A DNA stretch of 64,000 nucleotides, from positions 558,001 to 622,000 of the forward strand of contig JBAZQB010000001.1 in assembly GCA_041645435.1 (NCBI GenBank), written 5' to 3'. The notes below the pieces were generated by a model. It saw nothing but the letters and a program-made list of their open reading frames with translations. It made no database searches and was not told where the DNA came from. Made by a program: the position numbers and the translations under genes. Below are positions 44,774 to 54,533 of this stretch, piece after piece. Within the stretch, counting starts at the first letter, position 1, and the number at the start of each line of letters is the position of its first letter. The stretch comes from Methanoregula sp. (GTDB lineage Archaea; Halobacteriota; Methanomicrobia; Methanomicrobiales; Methanospirillaceae).

Positions 44774-45229
44774 ATGTTTGGCATTGGTGCAGGAAAAATT
44801 GAGATCCGTATCCCTAAAATTGCCTATGTTGTAGGAGAGGCGATTGAGGGGGACCTTATCCTCTCGATGAATTCCCCGCAAAAGGCCCGGGGAGTATTTC
44901 TCAGATTATATGCTGAACAGAAATATCGGGAATATACCCACGGTTCCGGATCGCATCATTCACATGGGCATTGGGAAACAACCAGTCGGAGAGTGCATGA
45001 ATTTGTTCTCCAGTTCGATGGCGAGCGGGAGTATCCCAAAACATCCCAGCCCTTAGTATACCCGTTCAGGATCTATGTGCCACAACAGGCACACATACTC
45101 AGACAAAATGCATCTGGTGGATTTACCGGGGGGGCAGGTCCCGTTGGGTACCCGGAATGGTTTTTGGAAGCGTATCTTGATCTCCCCCTGGCATTTGATG
45201 TCCAGACCCGCGTTCAGCTGAGTATTTAG
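44774..45229 (+). CDS. Arrestin-like fold protein
   Basis: 151 residues beginning MFGIGAGKIEIRIPK. The N-terminal pattern (G-K-I-E-I, Y-V-V-G-E-A-I-E-G-D-L-I-L, then GVFLRLYAEQ) resembles the arrestin-like/SpoOM beta-sandwich. A His-rich loop HGSGSHHSHGHWE in the middle could bind metal. Only one arrestin-type half seems present. In-frame GTG 44762 is an alternative start. It is single and convergent with the zinc-ribbon array gene. Function unknown; similarity is judged by eye. Confidence 0.6.
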   Translation: MFGIGAGKIEIRIPKIAYVVGEAIEGDLILSMNSPQKARGVFLRLYAEQKYREYTHGSGSHHSHGHWETTSRRVHEFVLQFDGEREYPKTSQPLVYPFRIYVPQQAHILRQNASGGFTGGAGPVGYPEWFLEAYLDLPLAFDVQTRVQLSI

Positions 45230-45300
45230 GCCATAACTGCAACCTGAAAAAAGCCATCAGGTATCTAAAAACACCGTATACTAAAAAAGAACCCTCCCTC

Positions 45301-46320
45301 TTATTTTTTCAACAGATCAAAAAAACCTTTTTTCGGCTTTGCCGTTTTCTTTTCCTTGGGAGGTCCGGGGTAATAAGGAGTCTCAATTTCAAGACGCGGG
45401 GATTGTTTCTCTTTGAGTTCATCGGCTATTAACGGGATATGACCGTATTTTTTTGCGTTTCCTGGAATTACAATGCTCTCATCCCGGGTTTTCCCCCCGG
45501 CAAATTCATCTGCCACAAGGGGGAGATGGGCATATTTTTTCCGGGGGGATATTGTGGAGGGTGCTACTGCGGGCGGGTCATATGTTTCAGCGAACTCCTC
45601 ATCCGGGGTCTGATCCCAGAGATCTTCCGGAGTAATAACCGTAGCGGGAATCTGTTTCTTTTTGGAAATTTTGACGGAGACCTGCTGGGCCTGTTTGTGT
45701 GCTGACAGGTGCACGGGTTTTGGATTGGAAACTGAACGAGTGAACGGTGTTCCGCACCGGTTACAAAAAAGGGTCTCTGCATCTAGAGCAACAGCCCCGC
45801 ACTTTGCACAGACCGGTTTTTTGTTTACGGGTTCTATGCCGATGGTTGCTCCGCACCGGTTGCAGAACTGCGATTGATCATCGGGAAGGGTATAACCGCA
45901 GCGCGGGCAGAGCGGGATTGTGTTCTCCGGTTCCTTTTTGTACCCTGTGCCGCACTTGTTGCAAAAAAGCGCTTCAGCATCTGGTGCAGGGTTGCCACAC
46001 CTGCTGCAGACCGGCAACTCGGGTTCCGGTTCTGACCTCACAGAAGCACCGCACCGGTTGCAGTACTCTGACAGTTCATCATGAATTATATACCCACAGC
46101 GCGAGCAGAGCGGGTAGTCCTGCTCTGGTTCTGCCGCCGGGTATTCCGTACCGCACCGGTTACAGTAGAGCACATCAGCATTGGGAGCCGGGTTACCGCA
46201 CCTGCTGCAGACCGGCACATTGGATTTTGGCTCTTCAATGACTGAAGAACCGCACCGGTTGCAGTACTCTGACAAGTCATCAAGCGCCGGAGTACCACAA
46301 CGTTCACATTTCTTTGTCAT
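45301..46320 (-). CDS. Protein with six tandem zinc ribbons
   Basis: 339 residues. The N-terminal 200 residues contain six double-CxxC ribbons in three pairs: units of type A (CSRCGYIIHDELSEYCNRCG) alternate with type B (CSRCGNPAPDAEALFCNKCG), separated by Pro/Glu-rich linkers. This A-B-A-B-A-B pattern shows internal duplication of a two-ribbon module. The C-terminal part is disordered-looking, with two copies of K-K-Y-[AG]-H-[LI]-P-L-[VI]-A-D-E and a final basic KKGFFDLLKK. No membrane helix. Likely a scaffold or nucleic-acid/protein binding protein. Confidence 0.85.
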   Translation of the reverse strand: MTKKCERCGTPALDDLSEYCNRCGSSVIEEPKSNVPVCSRCGNPAPNADVLYCNRCGTEYPAAEPEQDYPLCSRCGYIIHDELSEYCNRCGASVRSEPEPELPVCSRCGNPAPDAEALFCNKCGTGYKKEPENTIPLCPRCGYTLPDDQSQFCNRCGATIGIEPVNKKPVCAKCGAVALDAETLFCNRCGTPFTRSVSNPKPVHLSAHKQAQQVSVKISKKKQIPATVITPEDLWDQTPDEEFAETYDPPAVAPSTISPRKKYAHLPLVADEFAGGKTRDESIVIPGNAKKYGHIPLIADELKEKQSPRLEIETPYYPGPPKEKKTAKPKKGFFDLLKK

Positions 46321-46475
46321 GCGACTGCTTAGCGTATTATGGGATTGTGTATATATTCTGCGGTTATCCTCACATTGCCCCTATTGTAATGGACTTCCAT
46401 TGATATCCCGAGACTTAAAGTCCATATAGGGGTTCAGCGTAACAATGATTACCAAAAGATATCTGGGATCTGTTC

Positions 46476-47291
46476 ATGGCCCCTTCTTTCCCGTCAGATT
46501 ATATGAACCGCTGGATGATTGGCATCGTCTTACTTGGAATCCTGGCCGTTATCGTTATTCTCTCGGTGATAGGCATCCCTCCTTCTTCCACCTGCCCTGT
46601 CATGATATGCAGCACTGAGTGTTCAACAAGCATAATCACGGGGCCGGTCTTTCCTGATCCGACGGATAAGATTGCAGCCTTCAAAAACCCGGCATTTACA
46701 GCACAGCTTTTTTCAGAAGCACTTGTCACTGAACCGTTGCTCGGTGTTCCGGGTACACAGGTGCATATGGGGTTCTGGTCTGGCAAAGGAAATCATGGCA
46801 GCATGCTCCGGCTGCTGGATGCTATAAACGAAGGGCCGTCAGCATCTGCTGTTCCGCCCAACCGTGCAATCTGGGATGAAGGCAGCTCTGCCTACTATAA
46901 TTATCCGTCCTATACCCGGCTCCTCAATGAACACTGGTACGAGCGGGCTTCCGGCATTAACGGGTCGGTCATCATTTTTGGCAAGATCTATACCGATCCC
47001 CAACCCGTCACATTTGGCGAAGCAGACGAAATCTGGGGACAATATTCAGCCCGGTACACAGATATGGCAGAACTGATCGCACAGGCAACCGGAAAACCGG
47101 TCAATGTCTGGTGTTTTGTTCAGGGTGCACGGGAAAACCGGATCTTTTACACCTACGAGCTGCCACAACTCCGGCTGATGGAACAGAAAGGATTCGTGCA
47201 GGTCTATTTTGCAAAGACACCAGATGCTGACTGGACAAAACCGGAGGATTGGATTAACGGAACAGCCAACGCCCCCACTCCATCCAGATGA
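46476..47291 (+). CDS. Hypothetical membrane-anchored extracellular protein (271 aa)
   Basis: N-terminal membrane helix (about residues 13-34, MIGIVLLGILAVIVILSVIGI) followed by an outer domain of about 235 residues with three Cys near the start (CPVMICSTEC). The rest contains Trp-rich segments (MGFWSGKGNHG, NEHWYERASG, VNVWCFVQGARENRIFYTYE). No family recognised. The stop overlaps the next gene start as ATGA, so the two are coupled. An alternative ATG lies at 46503. Confidence 0.65.
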   Translation: MAPSFPSDYMNRWMIGIVLLGILAVIVILSVIGIPPSSTCPVMICSTECSTSIITGPVFPDPTDKIAAFKNPAFTAQLFSEALVTEPLLGVPGTQVHMGFWSGKGNHGSMLRLLDAINEGPSASAVPPNRAIWDEGSSAYYNYPSYTRLLNEHWYERASGINGSVIIFGKIYTDPQPVTFGEADEIWGQYSARYTDMAELIAQATGKPVNVWCFVQGARENRIFYTYELPQLRLMEQKGFVQVYFAKTPDADWTKPEDWINGTANAPTPSR

Positions 47292-47662
47292 GGAACATTC
47301 CTATGCCCGCAGTACCCCAGAAACCCAGCCCGGAAGTGATGAGTATCGCATTCGACCTGATCTTCCGGCAGGGCCGGTCGCCACCTTCGTGTCCTACTCC
47401 CAATGACACGGATCTCCTCAACCGGATCCGGGACAAGGTTCAGAATGAATCCCCGGCCATGTGCCGGGATGCTCTTATCCGTATCCAGCGGCTTTCGCAC
47501 GATGTATATGATGTCAGTAATGCGTTTCGCGACGGGGAGTGCGGGAAAGGAGATGAGGCGCTGGGAAAGGCGCTTGCTTTGCTTGAGAAGAAATGCCCCG
47601 GGCTCTCAGAAGAGGAGTACCGGACAGCGTTTGCTGTGGGAATGATGTGGACTGCGTTCTGA
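47288..47662 (+). CDS. Hypothetical cytoplasmic protein (124 aa)
   Basis: 124 residues, no signal or membrane segment. It has three Cys (SCPTPND, MCRDAL, ECGKGDE) plus KKCPGLSEEEY, and a helical pattern. No known family. Its ATG (47288) overlaps the TGA of the preceding extracellular-protein gene by four bases, indicating co-translation; the pair may form a membrane/cytosol unit. Confidence 0.65.
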   Translation: MRNIPMPAVPQKPSPEVMSIAFDLIFRQGRSPPSCPTPNDTDLLNRIRDKVQNESPAMCRDALIRIQRLSHDVYDVSNAFRDGECGKGDEALGKALALLEKKCPGLSEEEYRTAFAVGMMWTAF

Positions 47663-47936
47663 GGGTTTTAGTTTAGACATTCGTGTTTTCTTTTAACGGA
47701 TACGTTTTATCATGAGATCGGCAGAAATCATTGTCTTAACGGAGATAAACAATTTAAGAATCAGTTCGTTAGATTAAACGAGTTCTTCTCAAGCATCCTT
47801 GTTCTTTGCGATAGTGTCGTAATACCGGTTTCGGAAGTTTTATCACCTACAATAACCGGGTTGAATTTTCCACGAACATTTGTTTTACGAAAATTTTCCT
47901 TACGCACAATACCTAAAAAGGGATTTTTACCCGGGA

Positions 47937-48578
47937 CTATTGATAATACTCACTAAAAACAGCATTAACCGCGACATCTTTTTTTGCATTGGAACCGGTT
48001 TTCGGCCAGTAGCTGTTATCAAAAACAAAATAATAGGTATCCAACTGGGGAGCGACAAACGTGTAATCATCTTTGATAATGTTCCGTAGGCCCGAGTAGC
48101 GCACGGTATCTGGTGTAGGATTGGTATTTTCATATATTCCAAAGTTTGCGGAATCCATTACGAGAAGATCGATAGGCGCACCATCCGTTGAGACCGCAAC
48201 TTTCACCTTATCTCCTTTGGCTAAGGTGAACATCTGATATTCGTAAGAAGCTTCCGGAAGCTTAGTATTGAAATCAAACGGGGCATACCATGTGGGTGTG
48301 GGGGTGGGATAGATCGGATAAGGGTCCGGATAGATAATTTCCGGTGAATAGGTTGCATAGATACCGATCGCAAAAAAGATACCTAATACCAAAATAATTA
48401 CAACCAGGATTTTTACAAAAGCGGATCCTTTTTTTACCGGGGGTGGGGTAATGATCCCCGGTTGAGGTACAGGTACCTGGATCGCCGGTTCGGGAATAAA
48501 CTGCGGTATCAGTGCTCCGCAATGTTCACAGAATTTGCCAATGGGTGTGTTTCTTCCGCAATGTGGACAGACGGGCAT
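47937..48578 (-). CDS. Zinc-ribbon membrane protein with outer domain
   Basis: 213 residues from MPVCPHCGRNTPIGKFCEHCG, preceded by a very good ribosome binding site GAGGGGGG eight bases upstream, which decides this start over the longer frame to 48632. Ribbon, Pro-rich linker, membrane helix near residues 52-75 (FVKILVVIILVLGIFFAIGIY), Pro/Tyr linker and an outer domain of about 125 residues that includes KVKVAVSTDGAPIDLLVMD and TYYFVFDNSYWPKTG. Same architecture as the gene at 35236, with only weak similarity in the outer domains. Possibly a sensor; unproved. Confidence 0.7.
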   Translation of the reverse strand: MPVCPHCGRNTPIGKFCEHCGALIPQFIPEPAIQVPVPQPGIITPPPVKKGSAFVKILVVIILVLGIFFAIGIYATYSPEIIYPDPYPIYPTPTPTWYAPFDFNTKLPEASYEYQMFTLAKGDKVKVAVSTDGAPIDLLVMDSANFGIYENTNPTPDTVRYSGLRNIIKDDYTFVAPQLDTYYFVFDNSYWPKTGSNAKKDVAVNAVFSEYYQ

Positions 48579-48933
48579 TTGTCCCCCCTCATTTTTTTGA
48601 TTCGGTGAATACCAATTGATCACGGTAAACATCGATTATGAGTATATGCCGATAGTCAACCTAGAGATTTCATCTATATAATAATTTCTTCTAAATAACA
48701 ATTCCCGGTTTTATGTTCGGACGACTAAAACACCCTGCATCAAAAACTCTTAACTTGTTATAATAAAGATACGGTCTGGAGCGGGAAGCCGGATAAAAAT
48801 TGCTGGAAATATCCATGAACCTATTTGCGGATCCCTACAAAGGTGTGTTAACCAATTCCCGGAACATCCATTCCTGATTTGCCGGTTTCACCTACGGCAT
48901 CTATTTTGTAATTGCAGTCCTACATAGTACGGT
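48579..48933. other. Divergent intergenic region before purL
   Basis: 355 bases between the zinc-ribbon gene and purL. TTGTTATAATAAAG near 48755 is a TATA candidate, though about 170 bases from the purL start; CTATTTTGTAATTG near 48900 is nearer. No RNA or coding frame is convincing. Confidence 0.4.
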
Positions 48934-51876
48934 ATGGAGAGTTGTGTCCACCGGATAGAAGTGCACTATACAACCGATCCCCGGTTAAAAACCCGGACAA
49001 GCAGGATCCGATCGCTGGGTTTTCCCATCGATGAACTGCATCTCATCGATGTCTATACTATCGCCACCAGCACCCGTAATTTTTCCGGTACAGAACTTGC
49101 TGATATCGGATCCCAGCTGATCAATCCGGTTGTCCAGAAATTTTTAATTGACACCCCCACCCGGATACCGTTTGATTATGCAATTGAAGTGGGATTTCTC
49201 CCTGGGGTAACTGACAATGTCGGCACGACGGCCCGGCAGACTATTGAGGATTTCTTTGCTATAAAATTTGTAGAGGGAGAAGTGGTCTACACCTCGCAGC
49301 TCTTTTTGGTCTGTGGGATTATATCTCCTGCAGCACTACAGAAACTTGCGGCTACCCTCGCAAACCCGCTCGTAAACCGGGTCCATATCAAAACCCGGGC
49401 GGAATATGGTAACAAAGGTATGGATCCGGTCGTGCCCGTTGTCCACCTTCACGAACTCCCGAACGCCGAAACGGTAAACCTCGACCTTGATAACAGGGAA
49501 CTCTCACGGATTGGGAAAGAAGGGATTGTTGATTCCCTGACCGGACAGCGAAGGGGGCCCCTGGCACTTGATCTCGCTCAGCTGTCAGCCATACGCACCT
49601 ATTTTGCCGCACAGGGACGGATGCCGACCGACATAGAACTAGAGTCGCTGGCCCAGACGTGGAGCGAGCACTGCAAGCATACGATCTTTGCCTCGGCAAT
49701 GGATGATGATGTCCCCCGTGGGCTTTACAAGACATATATTCAGGACGCTACCAACAAAATCCGTGCCGAAAAGGGAAATAAGGATATCTGTGTGACGGTC
49801 TTTACGGACAACTCGGGTTCGATTATTTTTGATGACACGTATCTCGTGACTCACAAGGTCGAAACCCACAACTCCCCCTCAGCGCTCGACCCGTTTGGCG
49901 GAGCCCTGACTGGGATCGTTGGAGTCAACCGCGATACGATCGGGTTTGGGCTCGGCGCAAAACCCTGTATCAACTTCTATGGGTACTGCGTGGGCGACCC
50001 GGAACTGGATCCCGCTCTCTTCCGCGGGAAGAACAAGACAACGCCAATCCTCTCCCCCCGCCAGATCCTTGACGGGGTCGTTCGTGGCGTTGGTGTTGGG
50101 GGAAACTGCTCGGGCATTCCTACCCCGCAGGGCTGGTGCTGGTTCGATAACCGGTATGTCGGAAAACCGCTCGTCTTTGCCGGTACTGTCGGTATCATGC
50201 CACGGGAACACTCAGGCCGGAAGCTCTACGAGAAAAAAGCAGCACCCGGAGATTTCATTGTTGTTGCCGGGGGGCGTGTGGGCAAGGACGGCATCCATGG
50301 TGCCACGTTCTCATCTGAAGCCCTCGATCCGGCAAGCCCGGTGACAGCAGTCCAGATCGGCGACCCGATTACCCAGAAGAAACTCTCCGATGTGATTGTC
50401 AAGGAGGCCCGGGACCTGGACATGTATCGTAGCATAACAGATAACGGGGCTGGCGGGATTTCGTGTTCCGTTGCCGAGATGGCAAAAGAGTGCAACGGTT
50501 GCTATGTCTATCTCGATAAAGTCCCGCTGAAATATCATGGCATGGCCCCGTGGGAGATCTGGATCTCGGAGTCACAGGAACGGATGACCCTTGCAGTCCC
50601 CCCGGAAAAACTCGACGCGCTCTTGAACCTGATGGAGGACCGGAATGTCGAGGCGACCGTTATCGGGAAATTCACGGACTCCGGTAAATGCATAGTAGAA
50701 TGGCATGGCAGTCTAGTGATGGATATCGACCTTGATTTCCTTCATGACGGGGTGCCAAAAAAGCACCTGAAGACTACCTATACAAAAAAGACCTTCCCTG
50801 AACCGGAATCTCCCTGCCCGGAACGCCTTGATGCAACGATGCGCTCGATGATCAGCCGGAAAAATCTCTGTTCAAAAGAGTTCATCTCCATCCAGTACGA
50901 CCATACAGTGCAAGGCGGTCATGTGCTCGGGCCGGTACAGGGTGTCGGCCGGGTGCAGGCAACCGCTACGCTCACCAAAGTTGTTCCCGGCTCAAAAAAA
51001 GGCGTTGGTCTTTCGCAAGGTCTCTTTCCCACCTATTCCGAGATCGACCCGTACCTGATGGCGGGAGCAGCGATCGACACGGCCATCCGCGGCCTCATTG
51101 CGATCGGTGTCCCGCTCGATACGATTGCTATTCTCGATAACTTTTGCTGGTGCTCATCGGATGACCCGGAACGGCTCGGCCAGCTGAAACTGGCAGCACA
51201 GGGATGTTACGATTATGCGGTAGCCTTTGGCACCCCGTTTATCTCCGGAAAGGACAGCATGTACAATGATTTCTCGGGGTTCGATGCGGAGAACAACCCG
51301 GTCAAGGTCTCGGTGCCTCCGACACTGCTCATCTCCTCCATCGGCATTCACGCAGACGTTGCAAAATCCGTCTCCATGGATGCAAAGATCGATGGCGATC
51401 TTGTGTACGTGATCGGTGAAACTGCTGAAGAACTGGGCGGGTCAGAGTATTTCGCCCTCTTGGGCGGGACGGGAAATACACTACCAAAACTGGATGTTGC
51501 AACCGTAAAAGCCCGCTATGGGCGGCTGACGGATGCCCTCTCCCATGAACTGGTGGCCTCGGCCTTTCCGGTCAGTCACGGGGGTCTCGGGATCGCTCTG
51601 GCAAAAGTTGCCATTGCCGGCCAGCTGGGGATGGATATCACCATTCCGCCTGCCATGCGTCCGGATTATTATCTCTTCTCTGAATCGCTCGGCAGGTTTG
51701 TCGTCACGGTAGCCCCGGACCATAAGCGGGAATTCGAGCGGTATTGCGGGGCAGATGCTCTCCTGCTCGGCCGTGTGGGTGGCAAAAACTTCCGGATCAC
51801 TTCAGATAAACTATTGCTGGATCTTCCTGTTGCCGAGATCGAAGCGGTGTACAAAGCACCCTTCCGGGGGTACTGA
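48934..51876 (+). CDS. purL: Phosphoribosylformylglycinamidine synthase, PurS-like N-terminus fused to PurL
   Basis: Purine synthesis step 4 (FGAR to FGAM, with ATP and glutamine-derived ammonia). At 980 residues it is longer than small PurL (about 730) and shorter than large PurL with built-in glutaminase. Residues 1-180 look like two PurS-type modules (IEVHYTTDPRLKTRTSRI and DYAIEVGFLPGVTDNVG), then the catalytic core with WSEHCKHTIF, VETHNSPSALDPFGGA, GGRVGKDGIHGATFSSE and the second half (SGKDSMYNDF). The glutaminase is encoded separately right after (purQ, two bases apart). Confidence 0.94.
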   Translation: MESCVHRIEVHYTTDPRLKTRTSRIRSLGFPIDELHLIDVYTIATSTRNFSGTELADIGSQLINPVVQKFLIDTPTRIPFDYAIEVGFLPGVTDNVGTTARQTIEDFFAIKFVEGEVVYTSQLFLVCGIISPAALQKLAATLANPLVNRVHIKTRAEYGNKGMDPVVPVVHLHELPNAETVNLDLDNRELSRIGKEGIVDSLTGQRRGPLALDLAQLSAIRTYFAAQGRMPTDIELESLAQTWSEHCKHTIFASAMDDDVPRGLYKTYIQDATNKIRAEKGNKDICVTVFTDNSGSIIFDDTYLVTHKVETHNSPSALDPFGGALTGIVGVNRDTIGFGLGAKPCINFYGYCVGDPELDPALFRGKNKTTPILSPRQILDGVVRGVGVGGNCSGIPTPQGWCWFDNRYVGKPLVFAGTVGIMPREHSGRKLYEKKAAPGDFIVVAGGRVGKDGIHGATFSSEALDPASPVTAVQIGDPITQKKLSDVIVKEARDLDMYRSITDNGAGGISCSVAEMAKECNGCYVYLDKVPLKYHGMAPWEIWISESQERMTLAVPPEKLDALLNLMEDRNVEATVIGKFTDSGKCIVEWHGSLVMDIDLDFLHDGVPKKHLKTTYTKKTFPEPESPCPERLDATMRSMISRKNLCSKEFISIQYDHTVQGGHVLGPVQGVGRVQATATLTKVVPGSKKGVGLSQGLFPTYSEIDPYLMAGAAIDTAIRGLIAIGVPLDTIAILDNFCWCSSDDPERLGQLKLAAQGCYDYAVAFGTPFISGKDSMYNDFSGFDAENNPVKVSVPPTLLISSIGIHADVAKSVSMDAKIDGDLVYVIGETAEELGGSEYFALLGGTGNTLPKLDVATVKARYGRLTDALSHELVASAFPVSHGGLGIALAKVAIAGQLGMDITIPPAMRPDYYLFSESLGRFVVTVAPDHKREFERYCGADALLLGRVGGKNFRITSDKLLLDLPVAEIEAVYKAPFRGY

Positions 51877-51878
51877 TC

Positions 51879-52745
51879 ATGGCGATTGCTGCAAAACGAA
51901 TATCTCTCCGGGCGACTGGTGCGATCCGCCGATCGATCCAGGTGAAGATAGGTGAGAAAGCACTGATAATGAGTGGCTTTGGGATCAACTCCGAAATGGA
52001 AACAAAAGAGGTGCTCGCCCGGGCCGGCATGGATGCAGACATTGTCCATATCAACGACCTGATCGCAGGACGCAAGCGTCTCTCGGAATACCGGCTGCTG
52101 GTATTTCCGGGGGGGTTTTCCTATGGAGACGATACCGGTGCCGGCAATGCCTACGCCAACCGGGTGAGAAATAATCTCTGGGATGACCTGCTGGAGTTCC
52201 TTGACGGGGATAATCTCGTGCTGGGGATCTGTAACGGTTTCCAGATCCTTGCAAATCTCGGGCTGGTTCCGGCGTTTGACAAACACTATACCCGCGACAT
52301 CGCCCTGATGCCCAACCGGGGCGGCAGGCTGGAATGCCGGTTTGTCTCGTTAAAGCCCGTTGCTGACAATCTCTGGACCAAAGGTATCGAGCGGTTGTAC
52401 TGTCCGGTCGCACACGGGGAAGGTAATCTCTCCTGCACCCCGGAGACCCTGCTGCGCTTAAAGCGGCAGAAGATGATCGCGTTTACGTACTGTAAGGATG
52501 ATTTAACTCCAGCGTACGGAGAATATCCCTGGAATCCGAATGGCTCGGTGGAAGATATTGCCGGGATAACATCCGCGGACGGTAAGGTGCTGGGACTCAT
52601 GCCTCACCCTGAAAGAGCTATGGAGTTTGTCAACCTGTATGACTGGCCGCTGATGAAAGAAAAGATGCGGCGCAACGGTGTGCCTGTGCCGGCCGAATCC
52701 ATGAATATGCACCTGTTCCGGAATGCAGTCGGGTATTTCCGGTAA
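51879..52745 (+). CDS. purQ: Phosphoribosylformylglycinamidine synthase glutaminase subunit
   Basis: Class I glutamine amidotransferase supplying ammonia to PurL. 288 residues with the nucleophile elbow LGICNGFQIL near residue 112, the oxyanion FPGGFSYGDD, and the His-Glu pair in MPHPERAMEF. It starts two bases after the purL stop. The first 20 or so residues (basic, MAIAAKRISLRATGAIRR) are longer than usual; GTG 51942 (MKIGEKALIMSGFG) may be the true start. Confidence 0.94.
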   Translation: MAIAAKRISLRATGAIRRSIQVKIGEKALIMSGFGINSEMETKEVLARAGMDADIVHINDLIAGRKRLSEYRLLVFPGGFSYGDDTGAGNAYANRVRNNLWDDLLEFLDGDNLVLGICNGFQILANLGLVPAFDKHYTRDIALMPNRGGRLECRFVSLKPVADNLWTKGIERLYCPVAHGEGNLSCTPETLLRLKRQKMIAFTYCKDDLTPAYGEYPWNPNGSVEDIAGITSADGKVLGLMPHPERAMEFVNLYDWPLMKEKMRRNGVPVPAESMNMHLFRNAVGYFR

Positions 52746-52823
52746 ACGGGATTATTTTCAGAAGATTTGAAATTAAGGGGATCCCCTATCTGAAATTGAA
52801 CGAGACGTGGGGGTACGAATGGA

Positions 52824-54533
52824 TTATTGCCCGCTACCTCCGTACCGGAATTTCCCACAAGGCACACGACATTCAAACCGTGCCCCTCTGCCCAGCTCAC
52901 CGGTTTCATTGATTGTGATGTCAGTGATGGCAAGGATCTCCTTGGAAAGAAACAGCCCAAGCCCGGTATTCTTCCCAAACCCGCGTTCGAATAGCCGGGC
53001 TTTATCCTCTTTTGTGATCCCTGCTCCGTCATCATCAACGACAATGACCAGATCATCACCGGACTGGTGGGTGGATATGGTTATCGATGAGATCCCTGCG
53101 CCGCCATATTTTATTGAGTTTTCGAACAGATTGTAGAATACTTTCTCCAGCATCGGATCGGCATAAACTTCGAGAGAGCCGGTGTTGCTGATTAAAGAGA
53201 TATTCTTAAGATCCGCATGTTTCTTTGCCCGGTTTATCACCGTATCTACATTCTGCCAGACAGGTACTTCGGTCCCCAGCTGCTGGTATTCCCGGGTAAA
53301 CGCAATCTGATCACCCATTGCTTCGACAGCCATCTTCTGCCGGTCAAGGTACTCTTTCTGAAGGGGATCGGTGGATAGTTCCTGACTCATTTCAAGGTAG
53401 ATGGACACAGCCATAAGTTTATTCGAGAGATCGTGACGGGTGATGCTGGAGAGGAGACTGATTTTTTTATGGGCTTCTTCAAGTGCGAGCGCCACTTGTT
53501 TCCGGTCGGTGATATCCCGAAACAGGCAAACATAGCCGGCAGCACCTGTCCGACAGAAATCCATGGGAGTGACAAGCACATCATAAAATACCGGGCTCCG
53601 CTCCTTCCTGATCTGGATCTCGATTCGGTGCTCCATCACTTCCGACACAGGATCTTCCTGAATGGATGCGAGTCCGGGGAAGACTTCGGCAACGGTCCGC
53701 CCGATGGCATCATGCGATGATACTCCGGTAATCTGTTCCGCTGCCGGATTGAGATCAATCACAAGGTTTTTCCCGTTTGCAACAATCACTCCGTCCCTCA
53801 TAGTAGAAAAGACAAGCGAGTACGCGACCGGTACGGTTGAGAAGAGCTGGTATCGGAGGATACCCACAGCAAGGATAAGCCCGGCAATGAGGAACGCGAT
53901 GGGTGTCAGGTCGTAATCCGGGAAAGGGGCAAGCCTGAACACATAGGTCATGTTACACAGTGCCGGGATGCATGCTGCGCAGACCAAGAGCATTGTCTGG
54001 CGCCGGTAGAGTCCGGTGGGAGCAAAGAGCCTTCCTGCAGCGAGAACGAGCGCGATAAGGGCAAGGATGTAGCAGTACGCGATATGAATCCAGAACAAGG
54101 GGCCATGCTCGTAGATCCAGATAACTGATCCGCCGAGTGACTCCTGGTAAAACCCTGAATAATAGAGATGATGCCAGGGATTGGTAAGAACAAGGATCCA
54201 GACCAGTACCGGGATAATGAAAAACAAAGGAATTGTGCGCCGGGTGAGATACTGCTCACGCCCGGTATAACAGAGGACAATGAAGAGCCAGGCAATTGGC
54301 ACAGTTGATACGGCAGGATACTCGATATTGTTGAGGAGGAGGACAGTCGGGAGATTGGTGCTCATCAGTTCCAGGGCATACCCGAAAATCCAGACAGACT
54401 CTGCCGCCATCAGCAGGATGAAAGGTTGAAATATTGGTATCGAACGATTGCGCCACGCAATGACCATCAGGACGGTAGAGACCAACCCTGATAGCAGCAT
54501 GACAATAACGGCAGGAGAGTACTGGATAATCAT
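52824..54533 (-). CDS. 7TM sensor histidine kinase with PAS domain
   Basis: 569 residues. Residues 1-230 form seven membrane helices of the 7TM-HisK N-terminal type; then a PAS domain (about 235-345, GVIVANGKNLVIDLNPAAEQITG, ending VCLFRDITDRKQ). The H-box is LLSSITRHDLSNKL near residue 364, typical of methanogen kinases, followed by the ATPase: NLFENSIKYGG (N box), DDDGAGI (G1) and GLGLFLSKEI (G2). No response regulator is adjacent, so the partner is elsewhere. Signal unknown. Confidence 0.92.
   Translation of the reverse strand: MIIQYSPAVIVMLLSGLVSTVLMVIAWRNRSIPIFQPFILLMAAESVWIFGYALELMSTNLPTVLLLNNIEYPAVSTVPIAWLFIVLCYTGREQYLTRRTIPLFFIIPVLVWILVLTNPWHHLYYSGFYQESLGGSVIWIYEHGPLFWIHIAYCYILALIALVLAAGRLFAPTGLYRRQTMLLVCAACIPALCNMTYVFRLAPFPDYDLTPIAFLIAGLILAVGILRYQLFSTVPVAYSLVFSTMRDGVIVANGKNLVIDLNPAAEQITGVSSHDAIGRTVAEVFPGLASIQEDPVSEVMEHRIEIQIRKERSPVFYDVLVTPMDFCRTGAAGYVCLFRDITDRKQVALALEEAHKKISLLSSITRHDLSNKLMAVSIYLEMSQELSTDPLQKEYLDRQKMAVEAMGDQIAFTREYQQLGTEVPVWQNVDTVINRAKKHADLKNISLISNTGSLEVYADPMLEKVFYNLFENSIKYGGAGISSITISTHQSGDDLVIVVDDDGAGITKEDKARLFERGFGKNTGLGLFLSKEILAITDITINETGELGRGARFECRVPCGKFRYGGSGQ

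Noticed and set aside
45700..46320. Regularly spaced DNA repeats suggesting a CRISPR-like array
   Set aside because: The repeats are codons of the zinc-ribbon array protein, in frame and without unique spacers of constant length.
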